Position numbers and translations under genes: made by a program
The notes under the pieces: model-generated
Told to the model about the DNA's origin: nothing
Seen by the model: the letters and a program-made list of their open reading frames with translations, nothing else
Database searches by the model: none
Origin: Apricaphanius iberus
Lineage: Eukaryota; Chordata; Actinopteri; Cyprinodontiformes; Aphaniidae
Direction of reading: 5' to 3'
Assembly (NCBI GenBank): GCA_028564705.1
Contig: JAPXFQ010002623.1
Coordinates: 724,001-788,000, forward strand
DNA length: 64,000 nt
Shown here: positions 24,301 through 36,300 of the stretch, piece after piece
Layout of the letters: every line of letters starts with the position of its first letter
How positions within the stretch are numbered: position 1 is the stretch's first letter

Positions 24301-27300
24301 CCACATGATCTATTCTCCTCCCCCTAGATTTTATTACACCAAACGTTTATTCTCAAGGTTTCCTGAGTTATCGCTGTAACCGTCCGGTCTGTTTATGACT
24401 GTCTACTCTCTACTCTGTTTCTTATCTCCGCATCCCACTTTTACAACGTGCAATAAACTTAGCCTAGAGTTTTACGACTTAAAAGCTTTCCCCCATAAAC
24501 CATACTTGACAAACATTTCTTTACTATCATGCAAGCTAATAAAAACAGACTTTTACTTTCTGAATACTAACTAAAGATTATATAAACATATTCAATACGA
24601 GACTGTTATATAAAGTAGCCCTAAAAAAATATCAATCCCGACAATTCCCTCTTTCAATCTTTTTTTCAAATAGATTGACCATTTCTCTGAACTTCTCCTT
24701 CAGGCTCCAAGTGAGGGATTAACAGATATTGACCTTGCATATTATTACCAACAGCTTTGTCAATGCATTTTATGAATAATGAACGTATACATGGAATACA
24801 ACAACATCCACATAACACCATAGTCGACACAAATACTGCTAATGAAACCATTATTGACATTGCCAGAGTTTTCCATTTTCCAAACATATTATTTAACAAC
24901 TTGTCCCACATTGAGGTATCTACACCTGATTGTTCTTTTAGCCTATTTGACAGTATTCTCAGTCCTTCTACTGCCCTAGTTAATTTTCCATCTGCATTAG
25001 TATTATTAGGGATAAACATACAGCATTGATCACCAAATATTGAACAGACACCACCCTTTTCAGCTAAGAGCATGTCAACTGCTATTCTATTTTGAAAAGC
25101 CATTAAAGTGGCTTTCAGTTGCTCATGTACAGCCTCAAACCCATCTCTAGTTTTATTAGCCAATTTCTGTACATTATAGTGTATATAATTTATTCTGTCC
25201 ACATTCTTGTTCAATGTACACCACCAACAAATACTCGATTCCCAACCTGCTGAGATCTGATTAACCAATTTATATTCGTCTGGAACACCTCTAGGAACTC
25301 CAATGGCATCAATATAAGTTGGATCCTCTTCATGGCCTATTTCCCTCTTTTTAACATGATTATTCAAAGTGAGAAAAGTCTGATCTCCTGTTGGATCATA
25401 CGTAAATATTGCTACCGGCATAATTAATGTAACAGGTGCACATAATCCTGTCCAATTACTAGGTAAAATGGAGCGGAGGAACTTTCCTCCACACCACCAC
25501 CAAATATCAGCACGAGCCTGAAAAGATTTAATAGAAGTTTGGATTGAATTGCAATATGTGATGTTGACTGAACCCACTACTTTATTTCCAGGCTTATCAT
25601 TTTTGAAACAAGTAAAATTTTTGGAGCAACATTACTATCAAAGAAAGGTGGGGTAGCTCTGTTATCAGCTATAGGGAATAATTTCTCCCAGTTACTACAA
25701 TCTTTTACTGGATTTACACTAGACAGCAGGGAAACCAGACAAGTTGTGTTGAGCTCAACAGGTGCAGGGACCACCTTGAGAATAGGTCTGGCTCCCATGC
25801 ACACAACACAATCTTGCCTCGCTTCTTGTCCTGCTTGTTCTACCATAAGCAACCAATTATTAGTGGAGCCACCCACACCTGTCATCATTTCAAAGTAATC
25901 GTCCACAGATGGTTCTTCTTTAATTACACTACCTCTTGCTGCTGAGGCCTGATTTTGACTTACCGAGGTGGAAGCATTCCGAGAATCTTGACAGATTATA
26001 ATAGGAAATTGAACATCTTTTCCCCCTTTATAAACCCAAATTATAAAGAGAGTACAACCTTGCCCATTCTCGAGATATTTTAAGGGGAGGAGATCACTTT
26101 TAGTCAAATTAACAGTAAGAAGTAATTTATCTGCAACCTTATCCAATTTAACCAAAGGACGCATATGTCTTGCATAAGCTGTAGTAGTGTACCTTCTCCA
26201 GTCATATCCACGGGGATCAGCAATTAAAGTGGACCAACTAGTATCTTTTTGATCATTTGTTATGTACCACAAGGGGTAGGTTTTATATTTAATTGCTTGT
26301 TCTCCCTTATAAACTAATGTATTTAAGGGAATAGTAATCACTGCAGATCGTCCTTTTGGTATGCAAAATTGAGAAAATCCACGATGTGCGGCAGAAGAGC
26401 CACACAGGGAATAGGGAGTTGATTTAGCCATTAAGTTTCTTCTCGGTCTAATTGAGTGCACTTCAACCTGTGTTTGATTTGCAGAACTATTGTAGGGCCA
26501 TTCACCACAACAGTAAAAGATAATATTGACCAATAACATTATGCAAATACCTGTGGTGCACAGCACCTTATTTTCCCAAAGATGCATACTTTCTGTTAGT
26601 GGTGTGATCCTATGTTTATTTTAACCAAGGAAGGGTGTCTGTTTTTCTTTATCTTTACCTTTAAGCAATTATTTTTATTTTATTAATTTATTTTTTATCG
26701 TTTTAACCCAATTCAATATTCTTTTAGTACCAGGCAAACTCTAGCAATTGTCACAACCTAAAAAACATTGACAAAAAACCATATCATCAAAAAAGATAAT
26801 TGAAACCAAGATTTAGTAATCAAGTCAACCTAATTATGATTTAAACACCCCTTAAAATGTTTTAGCGTATTAATAAAAACTTTTATAAAACCGTAACAAC
26901 TGAGTATTATGACAAAATCCTACAAAATTACTACTTAAAAAGTCTTTGACACCCTCTTAGGCAGTGTCTAACAATCTGCACCTGTAGAATAAAAAATTGG
27001 TTAAACAACCTGTAAAAAACAGAAAAATGATTAATAAATGTTCAGTCTTTATTATTATATTTTTTAGTCTTTATTCTTGTTTATTCCTCCGTCACCAAGC
27101 GGCTGCAAGTGGTGAGACGATTCAGTAGAGTGGGCTCTTTATTTCTTCCAATTTTTTTTTTTTCTTCAGATCGCCCTCAATGAAATGCCAGCTACTTCAT
27201 TAACTGAACATTTCCCCCAATAACACAAATACACAGACAGGCCCCGCCTCCTGGCTTCCTTCACCGATTGTGAAGTGGTCAAAACCTGCTGTGTAATGTG

Positions 27301-30300
27301 TTAGATGTTTTGCGATCTTTCTCTTCTGTATACTCCCTCTTCGAGAAAAGCAAGCCCAAATTGCTTATCTCGCCCAATTTTTGCACATAAAGATCAAACT
27401 GAATGATCACAGCAACCGGAACCAATCTTCTGGGTGGGCCAAGCCCTGCCTCCTGGCTTCGGCAGTCGATACTGCCTAGTCAGAACCGACACCACCCACT
27501 GCAGAGAGATACCCCCAGGTCAGCAGAGAGCTGCTGCAGATGAGGGACAGGAGGGGGGGTCAGGGGCCGGAGCACACTGGGACCAGTGAAACCAAGTAGA
27601 ACCTTTCCCACGCAGCTGGACAGCGTGAGTCGTACGAGCAGCAACCTGGAACGGGCCAGACCAGCGGGGCTCCTGCCACTTTCTCATATACACCTTCAGC
27701 CAAACTCGTCCAGCCTCGGAAGCAGACGCCGCAGGTCCCTGCACGTCACGGGGAGCCGGAAGGAAGGAGGAGACCAGGCCCTTCAGCTGCTGATGATCAC
27801 CTCGAGGATCTGGATCAGGATGGGGCGAAACCTGTGGTTCTCCGCCAGCCCAAGGACCAGGGAAGATCCTGCCTGTAAACATCTCATAAGGAGTAAGACC
27901 TTTCGTCCTACAGACAGATGATCTGATGGCCATCAGAGCAATAGGGAGAGCATCTAGCCAATTAAGCCCCGTCTGAGCTGAAATCTTTGCCAGCCTCAAC
28001 TTTAAAGTAGAATTAGAACGCTCGACAACACCTTGCGATTGCGGATGATAAACAGTGCCGAACTTGTGGGTTATTCCCATCTGTTCCTCAACCTGCCGGA
28101 GATGTTTATTTTTAAAATGTGTGCCATTGTCAGACCTGACCTTAGTCGGAAAGCCATGGCACGGAATCCAGTGGTTAATCAAAGATTTCACCACCGTTTG
28201 AGAAGTCTCCCGTCTCGCAGGAAAAGCAGAAAGCCAAGAGGTCAATGAATCAATAATCACTAACAGGTATCGGAAACCCCTAACAGGTGTCCCTATATCT
28301 GTATAATCGATCACGATCTCCTCGCCAGGCCTGCACAAGTCCTGGAAGGCTCCAATTTCTGGCTTGATAGTAGGCTTAGGATTAAATTGACCACACACCA
28401 CACATTCACTCAAAAAACTCTTAATCATATGTGGCAGGAAAGGATGCCACCAAAAACAAAGATTACGTTTCATCTGAGTGTATGACACATGTGCCACACC
28501 ATGAGCCTCCTGAAAAAGGGTGTGTTTTAACGCGGCAGGTAAAACCAAACGGCCATCAGGCCCACGCCAAAAACCATCAGCAAAAACAGCACCTCTATCC
28601 TTCCACACAGTCATCTCTTGTGGCGCAGCAGCCTGCTGCGCCAACTGCAATTCCTCAGTAAAACTGTCTGACAGTTCCTGCGCTGACGTGACAATCAGCT
28701 GTGTGTGGACACGTGACAGGTAACCCGCTGCCTCTTTTGCAGCCAAATCTGCCGCAGCATTTCCACGCGCATCAACAGTGTCAGCCTTGCTGTGACCCTT
28801 ACACTTAAGAACAGCAAGGTTAGCTGGCAACATGACAACATCCAAAAGTTCCATAATGTCCGCATGATGCTGTATAGGCTTACCCGTAGTGGTAACAAAA
28901 CCTGCTCTCTTCCACTGCGGTAAGTCATAATGAATGACAGAAAACCCATAATTCGAATCAGTGTAAATCGTCACATCTTTATCTCTGCCCCACTTGCATG
29001 CTTCAATAAGAGCCCTTATTTCAGCACGCTGTGCGCTCTGCTTGCCATCAAGCTTCCCAGAAACAACAGTCTGAAAGGAATCCCCATGTTGCTCTACTAT
29101 TGCAAAACCTGATCTCAACTGCCCCTGCAAATCCCTAAAACAGCAACCATCTGTATAAAGCACAACACCTGAAGGCAAAGGGTCAGATCGCAAATCAGGA
29201 CGTATTTTTTGAGCAACCGAATTCAGTCTGACACAGTCATGCTGCTCCCCAGAGATGGTCATTTGGTCAGCCATGTTTATTCCTTCATGCGTAAAAACAA
29301 TGTTCGGTGCTTCCAAAACTCTGCTAATTCGCTGTTGACGCAAAGTTGAAAGAGTAAACATCTCAGAAGTAACCAATGCCATGACCCCATGAGATGTCAA
29401 AATATGAAGTGGATAACCCCTGACAATGTGTGATGTTTTTTCCACTAGATGAGCTATACCGGCTGCGTGTCTCGTGCAAGGCGGCTGTCTCATTTCAATA
29501 GCTTGCAGCTTTATGCTAAGATACATAAGAATCTGTCTCTGACCACAGTTTTTCTGAAACAAAATGCCATTAACAATGCCATCTGTCTCTGATGTGTCGA
29601 GAAAAAATGGACATGTATAGTCAGGAGTGGCCAAATCAGCTGCTTGTGCCAGAGCCTGTTTCAACCTAATAAATGCCTCCTCAGCTGGTATATCCCATAC
29701 TAATTTAGCATGTAGATTCTTCATACCATGAACATTTACAAGCGCTCTGAGTGGTGTGGTTAGGTTCGTGTAATGAGGCACATAATGTCTGGAAAAATTT
29801 GTCAGTCCCAGAAATGACAGCATTGATTTAACAGTGAGAGGTTTTGAATGAGCCAAAATAGCATTTTTGTGGGTATCAGTCAGTCCAGCGCCCTGAGCTG
29901 TCACCTTCCGCCCCAGGAACTGGACCTCCTGTCTGACCAACTGAAGCTTATCACGGGAGACTTTATAACCCTCTCTCCCCAGATGTCGTAACACAGCTAG
30001 AGTAGCTGCTATGCATGATTCAACAGTAGGGGCCGCCAAAATTAAATCGTCCACATACTGGGTCAGAACACAGCCTGGAGGGAGCTGTACAGTGCTTAAT
30101 GACTGCTTCAAAACCTGATTAAACAAACCTGGACTCAAAGCGAAACCCTGCGGAAGCCTACTATAACGTAGCTTCCTTCCTCTGAATGTAAATGAAAAAA
30201 CATCCCTGACAGAAGGATGGAGGGGTAAACAGAAAAACGCGTTAGCCAAATCTATGCAGGTAAACCATTTCAAATCAGGTGTAAGAGATGCCAAAGCCGT

Positions 30301-33300
30301 ATACGGATTAGGCGTAGCAATGGGAGGGGTTTTGAGGGCCTCATTGACAGCACGCAAATCATGTGCCATTCTGTATTTACCAGTACCTTGTTTTTCTACA
30401 GGAAGAATAGGGGTGTTATATGGAGAATCCGATGGTTCTAAAACTCCTACTTCAAGTAACCCTGCAATAGTGTCTGCAATACCTTCCTCAGCCTGAGGTT
30501 TATGTGGATACTGCGGACACCAAATTGGATCAGAATGTTTCATCTCAAATGTGATGGGTGTTGTATGCACTAGACCAACATCAGTGGGACCATCTGACCA
30601 CAAAGAGTCAGGCACGACCGTTAATGCCTCCACTGCATCAGGATGATCTGTTTTTTCTCTGCCATGATTTCTAGAAAGCTGCAAATGTTCCAAAAAAGTA
30701 GTGTCTGAAAGCTGCGTGTCTATTTTGTACATCTGAGAAGAAGGAGAAAAAACAGACCGAAGGTATCTGGGTAGGAACCCAATCCTTTAATGCAACTCCC
30801 CTTTTAACCATTCCCCCCAAATCTTTAGCTTGATGTTTTGGATGCAACAATAGCGATATGTGCGGAAGTGCTTCAGCTTCCATCATATACCATTTATGCT
30901 GCTCTGAAGTCAAATCAGCAAACAGTGCAACACCCTCCTTCCCCACAAAGCATGGACCCGAAGCCACAGACCAAGTTTGTCCTTCAAGTTCTGTTTCAAA
31001 TTTTTCCTGATACAAAGTAGGATCGCCCCTCTCATATAGGAAGGTGACATGTAATGGGTCAGGCGGTGGAACAAAAGCCTGGAGTTCAAGCAGCCACGGC
31101 TTCCAGCATCTCAGAAATTCAGCCGCAGAAGATTCACGTGCAGACATCGTAGTCAATCTGGCCCAGAAAATATCAGCCACTTGTGAAGTGTCATCTTTCA
31201 GCAAAAATTGACCACTCATGGTGTCACAGCAATGTGTATGTCCATTCGGAAAAGTCACCATAAGTCCATCAGGGGTACACAGGATAGTAGCACCCAGTTT
31301 GATAAGCAGATCTCTGCCTAACAAGTTGACAGGAGTGGTTTGAGCAATGACAAAAGGATGTGATAGTCTTTGACCCCCCACCGCAACAGGCAATGGTTGA
31401 GTGACAGGGAGAATCATCGGAGCCCCAGAGATGCCCATCACAGACACTGTGTTCCCAGAAAAATTGACGTCTGGTAAAACTCTGTCCAGCGTGCTGAAAG
31501 TAGCACCAGTGTCCACCAAGAATGGCAATAAATGTCCATATATGTCCATTGTGAGCATTGGATCCCCCTTAGTCCTGCTCACCAAGGTACTCTGCGGGCA
31601 TTGTCAAAACTGAGGCCCCCCCTGTCCTCCTTGATAGGCGGGAGGAACCATATGCTGATTCGGAGCAAAATGTGAAGGTGGCTGACCGGGAGGAATAGCG
31701 CCCTCTCGTGGATGTGGACATTCCCTCACCCAGTGCTCATTTGAGCCACACCTCCGACAACCGTCAGCACCTGGCTGCCCTCTTCCCAGGCCTCTATTAC
31801 CACCAAACCTGGCCCTTCCACGTGACCGTCCCCGAGAGTGCCATGTCCGATAAGGAGCAGCAAATGGCTGATTCGGTGCGGCTGCAGCATACATTACAGG
31901 AAAGGAAGGCAACACTGTAGCTGATCCAACAGTCGGCGCTGCGTTAGCCACCATCTGCTTCACTTTTTTTGACTGATGAAAGTCACCCAATTTATTCTGA
32001 GCCTCCTTTAAGTGGAGCTTCAGCAAAGCAGTCTCCATTTTCTTATTCTCCGCAGCATCCCTCAACGCAGAATCTTGAGCTTCTTGTAAATAATGTGTTA
32101 TGTGTCTCTCCCATGTAGGCTGATCATAAATATGTGAATCAGGATTACGTTTCATTAGTGTAGCAACAGACTCTGGCATGCCCGCTAAAACTGCTTCTCT
32201 AAACCAGTTTCTGTTATTCCGGGCATCTCTGGGATATTCGCCAGTAACGTCAACCCATTTATCTTTACATTTAGCCAGATATTCTGCGGGAGTTACATCA
32301 GTTGACCAAGGAAATTTCAAAATCTTAGAGGCGGGCGGGGTAGGATACTTTCTCCTGACCCACTCAGCAAGTTCAGGCGCGTGAAGCGCAAAAGGGACTT
32401 CATCTAGCATTTGCACTAAGTTGCACTGGAGCATCATCTCATTATAGTCTGTTAATGTCAACATTCTGCCCATAATTGCTTTCCAGTCCCCCACCGCTAG
32501 TGTTTGGCCTGAAGTCAGCTGATTTAATTTGTTTATCCAACAGTTTCCACCACCAGTCAAAGCGGGGAGTTGCAGAGTGATTGCAGAAATGTCAGCCAGC
32601 CTCCATGGTTTGTAAATTACTGAACCATCCGATGCTCCCACTAAAGGAAACATTAAATTAGTGCCCCCATGAGTTCTGGTATTCTGATAAACCCCCTCAC
32701 CCTGGTGAACTCTCAACGTCTGTACGTCGTTAACCTGTCCAACTGTTGCACATTCATCACTTTTAGTGGGGCTGGTACTCCCCCGAAGGTCAGCAGCCTG
32801 CCCTCGCACCAAAGATGTTAATCTGTCCTGATCCTTAAGGACCCCATCCATCTGTTGTTGAACTTTATTTAACCTGTATTCGTGCTGCTCTATCTCCTCC
32901 ATTAATCTACCATTGTAAGCCAAAAACAATTTATCAGTCTCCTGTTCTGTTCTGTTTTTAACTAAGTTCAACAACTGTCTGTCCTCCTCCGCAGTGTGTG
33001 CTACAGTTCCTTTACCGGTGACCTCAAAATGCAATTTATAATCCTGTCCCTCATCGTCCACCTTCAGATCACCCTGTGGTTCATTAGTTAATGGGTCATG
33101 GGCCACAGACCTCTTTGATGGGCCACTCCAGTGTAAGACTGCAGTGTTTGAAGGGAGGGGGGAAGCGGGGGAAGCAAGAGAGGTACCCAGAGAGGGTGGT
33201 GCACACCTCTGTGATGTAGCCTGCGTGCTTTGAAGTACGCTCTGGCCATCGTCAGTTTCCAACCCCCAAGAAATGTTTGTTTTACCAGACGTAGACAAGA

Positions 33301-36300
33301 CGGGATACATATTTTGATAAGGCGGAGGAGTCTGGTCTGCCGAACAAACACTATCTGCAGTAACACACAAATGATCAATGCCTTGACCCGTTAAACCCCA
33401 TGTCTTCCACATTTTCTCAGTTTTTAAGTATCTCTTCTTAGCACCAGTGATGCTCCTAGCTGTTTTAGCTTTTTCTGCAAAACGCTTTTCTTCCTCAAAA
33501 CACATCTGTGAGAGACACCTCTTATGTTCACCACTAGCAGCATGCCGAGACCACATGGCCTTCATGTCGGCTTGAAACTGCTTTTTATCTATTTCACCGG
33601 GCTTATCAACTAATACAGAATATAGTTTTGAAATGTATATTAACAATTGGGCATCTAACGTGCGCCACTCCTGTCCCAATGGAGCAGGAAGCAATTTATA
33701 TTCGGCTGCCATTGAAAGTTTAAAACAAAATCCAAAATGGATTAAAATTGAAGTAGGCAATTTGTAATAACTCTGTAAATTATTTGTTTTAATTGAAAAA
33801 CCATCAATTAGTAGGCCAAATTTATCCCAATATTAATGCAGTTAATAGTAAAGACAGGCAGTATTTTATTTAACCTATTTATTTTTATTCTTTATAGTGA
33901 AGTGGTTCATGTATTATTTTAGTCATATAACATTAACCTTAATAATGATTTATGCAAAGCCGAAACGAAGGAAATCTAAAAAGGTTTATAACGAACTTTT
34001 TATTTTCTCATTAATTTATTTATATACTGAGATATCAGCTGTTTTGTCTAAAACACAAAGAATTTCAATGAAGTCCGGCCGGCGGCAAAACCCGCGACGG
34101 ACACTTCCACGAATCACACAAAGAAATAGAATTCTCCCAATATAAAAGCAGTCTCATTTATCATTAAAACAAACCGAAAAAATATCTGAAAAACTCGCTT
34201 TGTAACACAATCGTAGATCGTTTTTACAAAAAAAAGAAGTCGACCGAATTAGCGGACCAAGTCAAACACAATAGAACTTCCGGGTCACCACGCGGAACGG
34301 AAAAAAACAACCGGGACAAAGACGGCTAATTCTTCACTACAATGTTAAACCGAACAAACTGTACTCATAAGTAAACCAACCAAAGACAAAAACAAAATGC
34401 CTCCAGCAGAACCACACTTCGTCTCCAAAAAACTCGAATAGCTGTTTAACCGTGTCAAACAAATACCGGTCGGAAGCTAGGCTACCAGAGTGTAGCTGTA
34501 AGCATGAGCACCCCAGCTCAATCTGAACAAAACGGTGCCGCTTCGTTACAATAAAAAGTTATTTAATATATATATTCTAAAAAGTTTACTACCAGTTATC
34601 CATAACAATAGTCGTATATATGTGTTAAACAATGCTGTAGACGTGTTTACGTAAGTGTACAAGGTTGAACGCCTTTATTCCAGGCGAGACTCACACACAC
34701 TGTATGTTAGCTGTAAGCTACATATGGTGGTACTTTAACTTAACCGAAAATGATAGTTCCCATTATTCCTCTACAATGCCAAGCTTCTACGCAATCTGCA
34801 CAAACAGAAAACGAGGGCATCGACTAGGCGTTTAAAATTCGCAGAGGAATCATGGTTTTAGATTCAGTCAGTTAGTTCCCCTAAATGAGGAGTTTATATG
34901 AGGCCGGTGTGCAAAAAGCTACCTAGTAGCTTTCTTCCGTAGCCTCCACTCCGTCCAAGCACACCCACAATCACACCAAAAACAAGTACAGTAATTTTAC
35001 AATATTTATCAAACACTAACCTCAAACCGGGCCGACCAAGAACTGGACCCTAAAGCCTCACTTCCACCGTTTGCGATGCTCAGTCGCGCATTTTGGAAGA
35101 AAACGCAGCCTCTCCAAGGTAATCCGTTAGCAGTCAGAGGGCTCCCGGGCCCTGCCTGGCGCTAAAGTCGCTTGCCAGCCAAGGAGGTCCCAAACCAGCG
35201 TCCTGGTTGGGCCGGACGGCCACCCCGAGCCCGATCCGCACTTTGGTCGGCCCTTAACCAAAAAAACAACACATCAACATTAAACGGAGAACGGTTAGAT
35301 CAATCAATACCTATTAATTTTGTGTTAGCGCTGTTCCAGATTGATACAAAACCACCCGGGTGCTGATTTAGCAAGGATCAATCCAGTCGCTCTCCGATTC
35401 TCTGTTGAACTCCAAGGAAAAAACACAAAATTACTGCAATGTCACAAACACACGCATCAACCAGTTATACCACCGTTTACTCACACTCAATCTCTCCCAG
35501 CTCCGAAACAACCTAAGACCGAATTACGGAGCACGCATTCTCCACCATGTGTTGGCTCCTCGTTCCCATGCGATCGGCACTCGCTTCCGGAGAGTGTAGG
35601 GGGCGCCAACATTTACCCCAGCGGGAGTGTTTCAAAATAAAATCAGAGCTGAGAGACCGAGATGGAAATGATGCACAGACACAGAATTTCTGTTTCACAC
35701 TCATACACACCTGCAGGCGGAGAACAGTCAGAACTGAGTTGAACTGAACTGAACTGAACTGAACTCTCGTGTACAGGAGTGTACCATTTTTATTAAAGAA
35801 GAACAAAGCACATAGTCACATGTCTATTCTCCTCCCCCTAGATTTTATTACACCAAACGTTTATTCTCAAGGTTTCCTGAGTTATCGCTGTAAACGTCCG
35901 GTCTGTTTATGACTGTCTACTCCCTACTCTGTTTCTTATATCGTCCCATACACCAAGTTTATACAAACGAGCCATATAAACTTTAGCCCAAGTGAGTATT
36001 AACGACGTAAAGCTTTCCCCCATAAACCATACTTGACAAACATTTCTTTACTATCATGCAAGCTAATAAAAACAGACTTTTACTTTCTGAATACTAACTA
36101 AAGATTATATAAACATATTCAATACGAGACTGTTATATAAAGTAGCCCTAAAAAATATGAAATCACGACACTTCTCAATACACCAACTCTTAGCTCCTAA
36201 AATAGGCACTTAGAACAAGAAAACCCTGAAGGCAATACATGCCTTTTACATCTGCATCAGTGTTAAAGAATGGGGCACTCTTTAACAGAAGGATGCAACT

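Larger units (their letters stand above)
24027..36170 (-). mobile_element. Gamma/epsilon-like (class I) endogenous retrovirus, near-complete provirus
   Basis: A 12,144-bp provirus bounded by LTRs (35550-36170 is the 5' LTR, 24027-24643 the 3' LTR) and a 4-bp CTTC duplication. In order on the minus strand: primer site, 1.8-kb leader, gag, in-frame TGA, pro with an extra domain, pol, 0.9-kb gap, env. Pol and TM show class I traits (YVDD, DX35E integrase with a GPF C-terminal motif, CX6CC in TM). Frames are open over long distances, but pro/pol and env each show a frame change. It lies in castor1 intron 2 in sense orientation, which is usually under-represented among intronic proviruses because viral splice and polyadenylation signals are then active in the host transcript. 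Confidence 0.93.

Noticed and set aside
27586..29112. Several plus-strand frames of 60-111 codons
   Set aside because: They are antisense shadows of pol without motifs.
33713..33760. N-terminal extension of gag by 16 codons
   Set aside because: The extension begins with TTG and lacks an ATG; the ATG at 33712 is the first plausible start.
35530..35547. Possible tRNA gene fragment
   Set aside because: Only 18 bases complementary to a tRNA end, placed at the retroviral primer site; no cloverleaf.
35737..35766. Tandem GAACT units, CRISPR-like at first glance
   Set aside because: Only five 5-bp units, no spacers, inside an LTR; a simple tandem repeat in vertebrate DNA.
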